Shown: positions 21,160-34,099 of the stretch, piece after piece | Position numbering within the stretch: the stretch's first letter is position 1 | How the letters are laid out: each line of letters starts with the position of its first letter | Source: Bostrychus sinensis | Taxonomy: Eukaryota; Chordata; Actinopteri; Gobiiformes; Eleotridae | Reading direction: 5' to 3' | DNA length: 64,000 nucleotides | Assembly: GCA_020698575.1 (NCBI GenBank) | Contig: CM036245.1 | Span: 39,395,593-39,459,592, forward strand | Made by a program: the position numbers and the translations under genes | Notes under the pieces: generated by a model | The model's input: only the letters and a program-made list of their open reading frames with translations | What the model was told of the DNA's origin: nothing | The model's database searches: none

Positions 21160-22120
21160 TAGGGATGTAACGATTCACTGAAGTCACGATTCGATTAAAT
21201 TTTCTGTTCACGATTACAATTTAAAAATTTTTTATCAGCAGACTTAGTATAATTATGACCAAAATATTTTTTACATAGCCTATTTGTGTCTCCTTATCAA
21301 ACTTAAATTGTTGTACATTTCATAATTACTGAGATGAAATTAAAAAAGTAGATATTAAAACAATAACATGTAAAAACTTACAAAAATATATAACATAATT
21401 TGTTACTTACTTTTATTAACATCTTTCTACTCTCCTCCAAAAACAGATCCACTTTAGTAGCAAGCAATGCATAAAGAAGCAGCTTGTCATAAATCCACAC
21501 CTAAAGAAATATAAAATGGGCCTAATATAAGTCAAGTCTTGTAAAAATATCAGTGAGGAAAGACACATCCTTAGTTAAACATCTGATCTCCATGGAAACG
21601 CTTGGGGGGAGGGGCCAATGAAACGTCAGATAAACTTTAGGCTGCTGTTAGCCACTTAGCTTTCCTTTAGCTCGCTGCTAACAACATGCTACTTTCTGAA
21701 CAATGGAAAACGGAGCAATCAGGTATGAGCTGCCTAAGTAATACCTTCAGAGGTGTCTCTGTCCGCCCTGGGCTTGTTGTTGTTCCCCTGTGACTGAGGG
21801 CGCATGTGCGTGCGTGTGAGACGCACCGAGGAGAGAAAGTACACTCCCGAGTCGCTCCGAGCCTTTTCACGTTCCCAGTACGTCGGGCTAGTGACTTTAT
21901 GGGTTCTGTAAACTAAAACTTGATATAAATTCATGTTTGTTTTAAATAAAATGGCCAGGAAATTGTGTCTAGCACCAAATAATTGAGCCAGATTACGCAC
22001 CAGTGGCCTGCACGCTGTATTAAAGGGGCATCGCGATTCACTTTCCCCCCCACACCGATTCAAAATGTTTTTCTTTTGCATCGAATTTTAGCCGATTTCC
22101 GAAGAATCGTTACATCCCAA
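21160..22120. mobile_element. Non-autonomous hAT-like element, copy A (961 bp)
   Basis: It starts TAGGGATGTAACGATTC and ends GAATCGTTACATCCCAA. It is highly similar along its length to 34946-35915 in the same orientation, apart from small indels such as an extra GTGCGTGCGTGTGAGACGCA-like segment here. No transposase is encoded. The flanks do not show an exact 8-bp duplication (ATGAACAA versus CGAACACA), unlike copy B. Confidence 0.8.
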
Positions 22121-23454
22121 CGAACACATATCTCATCACTGTTACTTAAAGATGCATATTGGAGTACTCACTGCTCATGCACTGACTCCTTTAATACTGT
22201 GATTTCAGAGCAGCCTCATTCCTGTCTACAGAATTGTTTGAGTTTGTAGTGGGAGATACTTTGAAACACAGTACTGTGAACAATATGGGTGTGACAAGAT
22301 CTCATGATCTCACAAGCTCCAAATGTGACAAGATTCTTGGTCTCAAACTCAGAATAAGTTTCTATTTGCACTTTTTAAAGGGAGTATTAGTAAATGTATT
22401 ATTATTTATCATTTATATAAGTTTATTTAAAAATGCCCCCAAATAATTTTGCATTTTATGATTTTTAGTTGAATAAAATACAATTTTCATTCATCTCTTT
22501 CATCATTAAGGAATTATAAAAAATTGTGTAAAAATCCCTTCTCGTTTATGTGAACCCAGTCTTGTGTCTTGTCTCATCTGATAGGATTTGTGTCTCCTCA
22601 CACCCCTAGAGTACATGTAACTATGGCCAAAATCTTTGAATAGTACAGTGCTGAGACCTGTACTGTACGGTTTACAGACAGTAGCACTGAGGAGGAGACA
22701 GGAGGCAGAACTGGAGGTAGCAGAGCTGAAGATGTTGAGGTTCTCTTTGGGAGTGACAAGGATGGGTAGGATTGAGTGTGTACATCAGAGGGACAGCTAA
22801 TGTGAGATGTTTTGAAGATAAATTCAATGAGGACAATAAGGTTAGAACTGTCAGGCAGAAGGCCTAGAGAAAAAAGATCTGAATGGGACACACTGAACTG
22901 CTGCTTTTGTATAATCTTTGTGGGACTTGATTCAAGTCCAAAGAAAAGGCAGAGTTAAGAGCTTTAATCAGAATGTGTACAGTTGTTGGTATTTAATGAT
23001 GTCATTTACAGCCCGAGTTTGATTGGACTATGCTCTTGCTTGCACTGGTGTCATGGTCCAATTCTTTACTGAGCCCTAAAAGAGTATCACTGCATCCGTT
23101 CTACCTCCAGGTGTTCAACTAAAACCGGATAAAGACAGAAAAAATGGTTTCTTTCAGTGCGAATATGACCTCGAGACAGGACGGACTCAGACAGACAAAC
23201 ACTGCTCATATCACACACAAAACAAACAAAACTTTAGAGCTACGTTTGGTTCACACTACAGCACTGGGCAGCCGTCCTGCTGTGGTGCAGCATAGGCACA
23301 CCCAGCTCTCTGCACATCAGCACCGGCTCAGGAACAACTGTGTTCTCCTCGAGACAAGCTCCTGACAGCCCTCTCCTCCACTGTCCACACAGTGACTGAG
23401 GAGGCTCCGCCAAGGGGCCCTCAGCTACAGAACTCTGGGTAAACCCTCTCCAGC
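22121..23454. other. Region downstream of sptbn4, probably its 3' untranslated region in part
   Basis: No coding sequence recognised. Variant polyadenylation hexamers ATTAAA (minus strand) lie at 22992-22997 and 22963-22968, about 460-490 bases after the stop. Which is used cannot be told. Confidence 0.35.
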
Positions 23455-23739
23455 TCACTTCTTCTTGCTGGACTTCTCTGAGCGTTTAGCTTCAGATTTT
23501 GCAGTTTTCTCTGAGCGCTCCCCCTTCTCCTTGTCCTTCTCTTTATCAGCCCCTCGCTCGGGTGCTCGCTCGACCCCTCGCTCTGGCCCCCGGTCAGAGC
23601 GGTTGTCAGCCTTGCTGCCTTCCCGCCGCGTGCCCTCGTCTGTGGATGAGGTAGTTGGTTGAGGCTGACCCCATTTTCCAATCTCCTCGTGCTCGGAGAT
23701 ACTGGCAGTGATACTGCCCACCCAGGCCTTGAGGTCGTC
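23455..23739 (-). CDS. sptbn4: sptbn4 last exon: end of PH domain and C-terminal tail
   Basis: The acceptor TATCCCAG precedes GACGACCTCAAGGC. It encodes DDLKAWVGSITASISEHEEI (the C-terminal helix of the PH domain with its conserved Trp), then GKWGQPQPTTSSTDEG and a tail of about 60 residues. The tail is almost entirely charged (E, R, K, D with GPERG/APERG repeats) and ends KRSEKSSKKK. The run is longer and more lysine-rich than I recall for mammalian beta-IV. Confidence 0.93.
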   Translation of the reverse strand, partial: DDLKAWVGSITASISEHEEIGKWGQPQPTTSSTDEGTRREGSKADNRSDRGPERGVERAPERGADKEKDKEKGERSEKTAKSEAKRSEKSSKKK

Positions 23740-24913
23740 CTGGGATAGAAGAGGAGAGTTCAGAGTGATCATACAAAAAACAAATACAGGCTCCTTCATT
23801 TGGTGATGTGTTTGGAAAAAAATTAATGCCTCACCTCATCTTTTGCATGAAACAAGAACTCACTGCCATCTTTTGTCCTGGAAAACACAAGATTCAGACT
23901 TAACTTTGTAACACTGTTATCTGGCTGTTGCTAATATTCTAAATCCAGACTTCACCAAAACTGCATGATGGCCCTCTATTATGAGCCCCTAATAGAGGGG
24001 CCCCAGTGCAGTTGCACTGGCTGCACTGCCTGATTTTTCACCCATGTCTGAACTTCATACCAGAATCAGAGAAAAATACATAATCAGCCGTACAGACTGA
24101 GAGAAAGTATAAATATCCTCTTACTGGTGGTTATTGCCATGCAGAGATGTGTATGGATGCAAATCTGACTGCTGGAGCAATGTACAGCAACATCCAATAA
24201 CTGTCTATACAGCTATTGGAATTTCAATTGAACCTGCTTTCTTTCCAATTTCTTCCATTGGATGTAGAAAAAGATATTTCAAGCTGTTATTGTAAAGCAG
24301 GCTCACTTGAGCGTGAAGACGTTCTTCTTCTTCTTGTAGCCATTGGTGACGTCACACTGGCAGTGGGACAGGCTGAGCAGGGGCTCGTTGTTGTAAGGCG
24401 TGCTGGTGTTCTTAGCGTCCTTGTAGAAGCCCAGCTCACCCTTGTTCAACACGCAGTACAGGTTGACCCAGGACCTGCTGTGGGGGGACAAGAAGGGGTC
24501 AGGGTGGGGCGCTACCTCTGAGCCAACACTCACCTGAGCAGAGCAGACAGGTGCCACGAGGAGCGCGGCAACAACACTGGAACAACACGAGACACAAACA
24601 CACACGGACAGAGAGACAGACGAGACGGAGGGCGGGGTCATACCACACTTACCTTGGAGAAGAGCGGAGGAACAGCCAGCAGCGTGCAGAGAGGGGCACA
24701 AGACAGGACAATTGGTTAAATCCAATTTAAACAATCACGGACTGACTGTGCATGCCTCCTACAGAACTGTTTATGCCCATTGTCAACCTTTCACACTTAG
24801 GCAGGTATTATTCAGGACTCATATTTGAACAGCAGCTACTAATGCCAGACACACTTGGAGACAATGAACATCACTGAGACATGACAAGAGGCCAAACGTG
24901 CTCTATACTACAG

Positions 24914-24964
<51 letters not shown>

Positions 24965-27900
24965 GCTGTAAATTTGTATATATAAATAAGACTTTGCCAT
25001 GAAGTATACACAACTATGACCAGAGGCTGAATAATACCCCAGTGATAATGCAGAGATCTGTCATGAGAGGGTCCAGTGAATCACACACCTCCTTCACCAC
25101 TATACTCCATCAACACATCTCCACCTCCTCTAAAGAGAGGAGAGTTTAATGCTGGCATGTCAAAAGTATGGCCCAGGGGACAGTTATGGCACAGGGGGAC
25201 ATTTCATATTCATATTTCATTGTTCCTTAGCTTCCATCATAAAATCAAGCAGCATTTCAGTGGCTTTGTCTGTACATGTGTGTATTTCCACTACTGTGCT
25301 CAAACCTTTCTATCAGTAAGTATGAAATATATTTCTGTGAATTCGTGATAACACTATATTAACTTATTGTCTAAACTTGTCGTCCAATGAAAAAACACTA
25401 TAAAATACTAAAATAAAAATTACTAAACTACTAAAACTAAAAACTAAACTAAACAAACTAAAACTGCACTAAGGTATTAATTCAACTTTGGAGAAAAGAC
25501 TAACCTCTGGCTGGTGTTATGTTCTGTAGAATATATTTTGAACACTCTGGTCTGATAAATTAGAGTGTGGTTGTTATTCATGGCATTATCCAGAGGAAAT
25601 ATTAAACTGAACCTGAGCTAAAGGTATTACTAGAGTTTCCTTTGTTAGTTTTGGCTACAATGCTAAGTGAAAAAAAAAACAGTTCTATGTGTCTTCAGTA
25701 CATAAAACGAAACATCATGAGGGGCTGTCAGCCCTCGGACATGTTCACATTCATATATGTGCCTCTATTTAATGTGAAGGAGGAGCTGTGATAGCAGAGA
25801 GACAGTTACACCATGTACAGTGACATTACCTTTCCACGTACACACAGTCATGTACTTATGAACCTTAGACTGGCTGAAAGTTCCACTCATCCCATTGGAG
25901 TGGATGAGCCAGGGCAGTGAAGCAGGAGGCTGTTCTGTAGAGGCCAGGCTGAGTGGAGGTCACATGACTGAGGCAGAGGAGCCATGTACAGCCAGCACCA
26001 GCGCTCCGGGGCCTCTGCGCTGGGCTAGGGTCAGAGCCACTAAGCAACATGCAGCAGCATTTCACATGCAGTGTTCTACTGGGCCTGGTCTCAGTCTCTG
26101 AGGCTAAAGCTGAACTACACAAGTTTGTTATTCCTGAATTAGAAAAAAACGGTTTAATCACCTAATACCATATTATATTATTATAATCATGTGGAAACAG
26201 ACCTTAAGATGTCATATAGACCTAATTTAAGGATTTGAATATGCTGGCACACTCCCAGTACAAACCTTAATCCCAAGTAGTTGGGACAATGTGTAAAATA
26301 TAAATCAAAATACAATGTAAAGATCAGCAAATCACATAAAACCATATTTATTCACATTAGAATATAAACAATATTTCTGGTGCTGAAAATTTGACCATTT
26401 CATGAAAAATAAAAGCACATTTTGATGTGATGGCAGCGACACGTTTCCAAAAAGTTGGGACAGAGCAACAAAAAAGTTTTACTATAAATGTGGGAGGAAC
26501 ATTTTGCAACTAAAGGGGGGTATACACCAAGGCGACTGATCGCCCATCTGAAGCCGTCTGAACGGTTCTTCCACGTCGCTCATTTCCGTCCTTTTGATAT
26601 GTATGCGCCGTCGCCCCCCATCGCTCCAGGACGGAGGCCGTCTGACTAGTTTTCTGCCGATTGGCCTTGTTGAATCTGCGTCTTTGGTCTTTGGCACGAA
26701 GCGCTCTGATAGGCCTAGCACTACAGCTGCCGCGCCAATCAGCTCACGGGAATTTTAGCGGAAGTGACGGAGTGACGAGAGGTGAAAACCGCTGTGGCAG
26801 CGTACTGTCACCATTTTTGCATTCTTCGCAATTCCGTGCAGAAAGTTATCTTCTTCAAGTAACAGAGCAGCGGCACCTAATCCACACAAAACAATGTCCA
26901 AACCGGCCATTATCACGCTTCTCAAATGTTCAAACAAGCTGAGAACAGTGGCAGACCAAGGCGCGCTACATGCATATGTACTCCGCAAACATTGTGTCAT
27001 TTCTGTTGATCTTTGTTCACTGGCTAGCGCCATCTGCCGCTTTGGGGGGGGGGGGGGGGTAATTACACGGTCTTTAGGACGGTTGTCGCTTCGGTGTATG
27101 AAGAGGGAAAAAGGTCATCCGACGTGAGGAAACGGGAGGGAACGAGAGGAGACGAGAAGAGACGAGCTGTCTTATCGGTGGCAGTCTGGGAGTCGCCTTG
27201 GTGTATCTAGGCCTTTAGGTTACTGGAAACACTTCAGTAAGATGTCTGTGTATAAAAGGAGCAATTTAGAAATGAGGGTCTTTATTATTTGTATTCGATG
27301 TGCTGAATGCTCCTGATCTTCAGGTCCATAGGCTTCACTGCATTAAAACAGACATGATTCTGTCAGAAATCAGTGCATGGATTAGGGACATTCCAGAAGT
27401 CTCTGAACACATTTTGCACAAATCCCAGTTCCTCTCAGCTGACGCCCTCTCTATTCATAGCCTGGCCTGCCAGACAAACTCTTTTCCTATTCTATACAAA
27501 GAAGTTAGTCTGAACCCTCTTTCCATAAGTTTCATTTCTGAGGCGGGTCAATGACAGATGGAGTAACCAATCAGAGAAACAAAGGGTAGGACATAAGCTG
27601 CGCACTTCTAACCCAAACAAACACGGCCTCTTGCTGTTTTTTGTTTTGTTTTGTTTTTTCATAAAACACCAGAATACAGCGTATCATGAGCAGCTCTGCA
27701 CTTATTTTTGAATGGGGACAGCAACAGAAGCCAGCTCTACAATGACTTGTGGAAAAAGGCTTTATTTTTTTGAATGCGTTCGTTATTTATCGATTGTAAA
27801 ATGGACTTATTTATTTATATGGAACAGCGTGTATTAATGAACAGCAGCTAGTGCCGTAAATACACCGGATTATAGCTCAGAGCTAATTTCCATCCGTAGT

Positions 27901-30900
27901 CCCCACTCACTCACTCACATTCACACCGGCTTCCTGGTGTTCCCCAGCGGTCTCCCATCCAGGTACTGACCAGGCCCTACCCTGCTTAGCTTCCGAGGTC
28001 TGACGGGATCGGACATCCACAAGGCGGTATGGCCTTAACTGTTATTAAAATGGCAACAAGGCGAAGAAAAAAATCATGGAGGACTGGACAATAATGAGGA
28101 CCTCAGCAGAACCAACAGGTGACAAAGGAAAGCCAGAGAAATTATTAAATTAGTTCAGTAGCTAGTGGTACCTTGGTTAGCTCTTCATAAGATGGCTGTG
28201 ATTGGCCCTTTACAAATTGAACAGAAGAAATGCTCTGCTCTGAGAAGGGAACCAGACTGTCCTGCTGTCCTGAAAAGCAAGTAGGAAAATCTGGCTCACC
28301 AGGCTACTTTACTCTACTGTTCAACCTCTCAGCCAATTGTTCTGTCTCTCATAGCATTCAAATTTAAAATGTGCTATTATTTTTAATAAAATGGTAAAAT
28401 ATCTCAGTTTGAGCACCTGAAATCTGGTTTATGTTCTGTTGTGAATAAAATGTGTATTTTATGACATTTGCAAACCATTGGATTTTGTTTTGTTTTTACA
28501 CAGCAGCCCAACCTTTTCAGAATTAGTGTTGTAAAAAAAAAAGTATTTCAGCACTAGAAAGGCCCTGTTACATGAGAAACAGTGACAAAAAGAAAACACA
28601 AAAAAAAAAAAAAAATGGAAGCAAAGTGAAACGTGGATTCAGTTCAAGACGTGATGTTAAATGAAGCAGAGATAATTACTGGTTCGCATCTGTATAAAGC
28701 TAAACTTGCCTCTCAACACTAGGGCTGGAAATCACAGGGTACCTCACGATACGATGCAATACATGATACACGGCTCAATACCGATAATATCACCATGTGG
28801 CAATATTGCAATTATCAATATATTGCACATGAAAACCTATGAAATATCAATGTAGTTTTCTTGTCGGTAATGACTGAGTTTTGGGAAATTATAAAGGTCT
28901 ATGTGTATACATGTTACATATTATGGCTACTGGCATAGCAGAACACTTTCAAATTGGTAACAATACCAGAATTACCTGTATCTTAGTATAATATAGTATA
29001 CTATACTATAGTATATATAAGACATAAATAAAAAAGAAACCGGTGGTGGATAAGCCTGTTGTGCTCCGCTTGTGTATGGCTTGCATCAGTAGCTCTGCAT
29101 GCATCAACAACCTGCTGCTGCAACCCCAGCATTAGTCAAATAGTATAAGACTAGTGTTACTGGTGGGCCTGTACTGGACTGTCTTCAACCTTCAAATAGT
29201 GACAAACTTTTTAATGAAGATACTATTTGACTGTGCAGTGCATCCAGCAGGTAAGCTCCGCCCATTTACAAGCTGAAGACCCACCTGTTGGTGCTCTTCT
29301 TCATGCTCTCGATATCCAGCTTGCGGAACAGGAAGCCCTCGTGATGGGCAGTGTGCACGGGTGGCTGGGGGGCGGCCTGGCTGCTCTGAGCTGGGGCAGA
29401 CCTAGACCTCCTGCTGGTTTCCCCTCCCTCTTTGGGTCTGGGTCGGCGTCGAGGTTTAGGCCTGTCCCGAGCTCTCGGTCGGTCGGGCCGGGAAGACTTT
29501 TCTGGTAAGCCATTGGGCAGACGAGGCACCTCCCCACGGGCCTGCCAAAGACCAAACATCTGTTTACTATCACCGCTGTGTCATGAACTCAGAGATTCTT
29601 CTTCAACTGTTCAGACCTGAGCTGCTTCTCTTTCCTGAATCTGCTCTACAATCTCTGCCATGGTGGACCTCTTTTCTCTAAAAAAGACCAGTTTCAGTGT
29701 TTAGCTGCGTCATTATGTGTGAGACTAAAGTGGAAAACAGAGTAGACTTACCCTCCCCACGAGCGCCGGTCCGACTGCTCCCTGTCCTGCTCACTGGACT
29801 CCTGTCGATCCAGCTTGTGCCTGTCCCGCTCCCGGCGCCGGGCCTCGTGGCCCCCCTGGGCCCCAGGTCCCTCATGTTCGCTGGATGTCTGCCTCTCCAG
29901 GGTGCGCCTACGCTCCTGTTCTCTCCACACCTCCTGGGGCAGCTCGTCTCTGCGTGCCTGAATCAGCTGCTCGCTGGACAGCGGCCGCTCCATCTTGTGT
30001 TCTTTGTGGTATCCGTGGGCCTGGGGTTCAGCGTGGCCCGGGGTTGCTGTGCGTGACCCCCGGGGCCCTCTGGTGGGTTCACTGTGCAGCCTTTCTCGAC
30101 AGGGCTCCTGCAGCACTACTTCAGCCATCACGTTCATATCAGCTCTGTCTGGGCCAGGTTCTTTGTCACGGCCTTTCTCGCGGGACTTCTCTAGACGACT
30201 GGCCACAAGTAAGGGGGTCACGGCATCGTCCAGGTGCTTGATCTTGGGCTGTCGTAGATACTGAGATTTGGGCTCCAGCTCCCCTGAAGCTCGTCCGCTC
30301 TGGAGTGAGTTCATAGTCCTCGAAGCTTGGTTTCTGACAGAGCTAGAGCTTTCTCGCGCCTGATTGGCTGAAACCAGCATGGCCGCCGTGGCAATGGAGG
30401 CAATAGACGCTGGAGCGGGCTGGCCCAGGCCAGCAGCCACACCCACCACCCCACCAGCCTGCCGGGGTTCGAGCGTGTGGCGGTAACCATTCATGATGGG
30501 ACTATAGTTAGCCGTCCCAGGGCTAAGGCGCCGCACTGAGGGAGAGGGGGGCGAGCTGGGCTCATTCTGCTCATAGATTGTCTGTCTCAAAACGGGGGAC
30601 ACAGATGGCCGGCTCGGAGAGGCATCCTGGGGTTCAAGGAAGACTTTACGGCCAAGTAGAGGGGTGGGGGGCAGTTTACTTTGTTCTGCCTTTAGTTTTT
30701 CTACCTGTACAGACAAAAAGGACTTGGTCAGAATAAGGTCTTTCACATTCACCCACATTCTGATTAACACGTATTGTAATGTCTATGGCAGGGGTCACTA
30801 ATAGGCGAACTGCGATCCGAACCCGGACCCAGGCGCCTGTCCCATATGGACCCGAACCCATCCGGACCCAAACCCATGTACCGCACCACAGACATGAACC

Positions 30901-33900
30901 TGTTCAGCCCCACACTCCCCGGGAGCGCAGTGGCGCCTCTCTCAAAGCGCGTCAACACGCAGTATGTCCTGGCGCTTTAAAGCTTTAACATGAACAGAGC
31001 AGGGTTTAAATCAGGTGTGTTTTTGGTTACTGTCCAACAAAATGACAGAACTAGGTCCAGACTGTGTGCGGAGGAACCGGACTGCTCGATTAGAAGTTTT
31101 CTCTTTACAGATCAGTGAGAGGAGCTGGAGATGACACATGGTGTGGCTGTGAGCGGTTCTGTCCCTTAGCTCAGTGAGTGAGACAGAAGGCAGAGAAATG
31201 AGAGCCAGACAGAGGTAGAAAGGAGGTTAGCTCTAAACCCTTGTGTTTCCTGTGTTCTGAGTCAGGGACCATTATTAAGCATTATTATTTCATAACTGTA
31301 GCTATTTATTTGATATAAGAAAACATATGTCTACCATCTTATTTTATTATTTCATACCCCCAAGTTTGTTTTAAAACTGATGTTAATGTTAGGGAAGTGT
31401 TATTGCCTTAATATACAATTTTACTGTATTTGAACTATAGACACAGATGTTGATAGAACTGCAATGCTTTTTCAAGGAACAAAATAACATTTTGATGTTC
31501 CAGACCTTCACTCAAGAAAATTTTCACAAATTCTAAATTTTAATTGATGACCCCTGGTCTATGGTATTGTCTGCTGTATTGTGTTTTGTTTTTTCACCTG
31601 TATGTTGTCTTTTGCATCACTTAATAAAAAACAAACAAACAAACAAAAAAAGAATAAGGTCTTTCATTAGAATGTGGCAGTGGTGGGGTCTTACGGAGGT
31701 CAGGCGGCGCAGAGAGCTGAAGCGCTCCTCCCAGCTGGCGGCTGCTTTGCGGAAAGCCTCATGGCGGCGGATCAGCTGCTCCACTTCGTCCACGCTGGTG
31801 CCCAGCTCACTGCTGTTGAGCAGAGGCTCCTGGGCTGTGAGCCAGGCCTCGGCCACCACCGCTTCCTGGGCAAACTGGTGCACCTCCAACACTACAGGAC
31901 AACAGGGGGTCAGTGAATCCACAGAAATCTGAGCATGTGTGTGTTTGTGTGGGAGGTATGTGTTAGTAATGATTCGGTTGCAGATTAGCTGTTCTTCTAC
32001 ACGAGAACTGGGCTTTAATTTTGGGAATATGCACTCTTAAAAACAATTAAAGAGGAGTTTTCGTTTGGCAGAGGGGAGCTGCCCGGAGCGCCCCACACTT
32101 ATGTAGAATATGCTCTGGAGGTGAAGCACCACGGTGTTTGCTGAACTAACAGGCTTACTACAGATTTCCACACGTACAGTTCACATGGAGCTTATCTGTG
32201 TAGATGAAAACTGCTGGCGCATAAGAGTGTCGCAGATGTGGAAAACATAATTAAGTAGTAGTAGTAGAAAAATCTTCCTTATATTTTAATGTTAAACGTA
32301 AGCAGTTTGACAAGTTGTGAATGGGACACGCAGCCAATTAGAGCACTTGCTTGAGCACGACGCCTGACGCTAATTCAACATGTTCAATCGGCCAGAACTA
32401 TGTCCAACTGTCTCCTACTGTGTCCGCTGGTGTGGAACACACCAAACAGACTTACGTCACCGTCAATGCCAGACAGCCAATAATCGCCTCGGTGTATCCC
32501 GGCCTTTAGATAATCCACAGCATCCTTTTTTTTGTTGGGGGGTGGGGGGTGTGGGGTGTGGGGTAGTATCAGCTGGTCCACACAGGTGGGGGGTGTACTC
32601 ACACTGCTGGAGCACCTCCCAGTGTTTATCCCACTTCTCTGAGAGCTCATGCTGCTTAGAAACAACCTTGTCCAGTTTCTCCTTAATCTAAGAAAAAACA
32701 AGTATAAGTAATCCCGTAAGTAATAAGTAAGTAATAAGGTACCTGTCCTTAGCCTCACCTCCTCAGCCGCAGGGTTGCGAGCAGCCAGGAGGGTTTTGCC
32801 CATCTCTATGCACTCCAGAATACTCTGCCTGCGGGCTTCCACCTCACTCTTCAGACTCTGGTGGTAGTTCATCAGAACCTCGACAGACGACACATCTCTG
32901 CAGCAGCACAAAGAGTGGTCAGCTCACAGTCCATGGGTGGTGACATGCTGTCCTGGTAAGTCTCTAAGTGTAACTCACCATGCTCAGTGTGACACCAAAC
33001 AAGATAAATGGTACGTAATAAAGGAAGAAGTCCTTACATGATTTCACTGTGATGTGTTAATTGTGTATAATGATGAATTATATTGGTATAAAGGGATGTT
33101 GTATTAAACGGAGGTACCTGGGCTTATCTCCTGTCCCGATCTGACAGATGATAGAGTCCATCCACATGATCTGGTCCCGCACCAGGCTGAAGAACCTGAG
33201 TTTGTCAGTCTCTGTGGTGATCTGCAGACGACACTCCTCGCAGTACGTCAGCAGCTCTTTCCAGCACATCATCACCTCATGTTCCCGATATGCAATGGCC
33301 TCAGCCTTCTCTCCAGCATACACGGTCCTGAGCTGGGCCGCACTCTCCTGCACCTGACGCACCTGCAACAGCACCCAGCATCATTCACCATTGTAATCAC
33401 ACACACTGACACAGGCACACTCTGGTCTCTTTAAACACCAGGACACCAGTAAATAAGTTGTTACTGAGCACCACCTGGTGGTGGGTTGGATCTACTAGCA
33501 GAGGAGGAAGCCAGAGTATTGCTGCTTGGACAACTGCAGCTCCCTGGACTATGTGTTGGACAAGGCCTCCCCATCCCCTGCAGTCAGTCCAGAACACCAC
33601 GGCACGTCCTTGACTTGACCTTAAGGACTCAGCGATGGACTCGTTCATCACCCAAGCTGTGGCCATGTCCGGGATGAGACCTTACCTCAAGTCTCTGGAT
33701 CTTTTGGGCTGTCTTAGCAGTCGGGGAGAGTAGCTCTGGACTGGGACACCAAGGTGGTGGTCCTTCTTTTTTACAACCCCACTTCAAAAAAAGTTAAACT
33801 GACGCTGTGTAAAATGTAAATGAATTCAAAACCCAATGGTTTGAAAGCACAAGTATATTCATCTATTTTATTCACATTAGAACATAAACATGTCAGGTGT

Positions 33901-34059
33901 TAAAACTGAGCTTTACATTTGATAAAAAATAGGAGTTCATTTTGAATTTGATGGCAGCAACATGTCTAGAACAGAATCATGTCTGTTTTTATTGCATTGC
34001 TGCTAAAGAACCTGAAGATCATGAGCGTCCAATACATTCAACACTAATATTAATACTAA

Positions 34060-34099
<40 letters not shown>

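Larger units (their letters stand above)
26255..28530. mobile_element. DNA transposon with ~110-bp imperfect inverted repeats, carrying nested elements
   Basis: Left (about 26262-26390) and reverse-complemented right (about 28420-28525) ends share TTGGGAC/TTGGGCT, GTGTAAAA, CAAAATNCAATG, GCAAAT and ATTCACANNAGAACATAAAC blocks. The left end also matches 33775-33900. The interior has an ORF-like stretch at 27300-27554 (APDLQVHRL and EISAWIRDIPE) that resembles 62640-62760 (ATDLQVLVL, EISAWISS), suggesting a shared transposon body. I do not assign a superfamily. The 707-bp element at 26511-27217 and the 5S-derived segment lie inside. Confidence 0.55.

Noticed and set aside
29697..30264. Plus-strand open frames over 100 codons
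   Set aside because: Antisense of the large sptbn4 variable-region exon; GC-rich coding sequence often leaves the opposite strand open.
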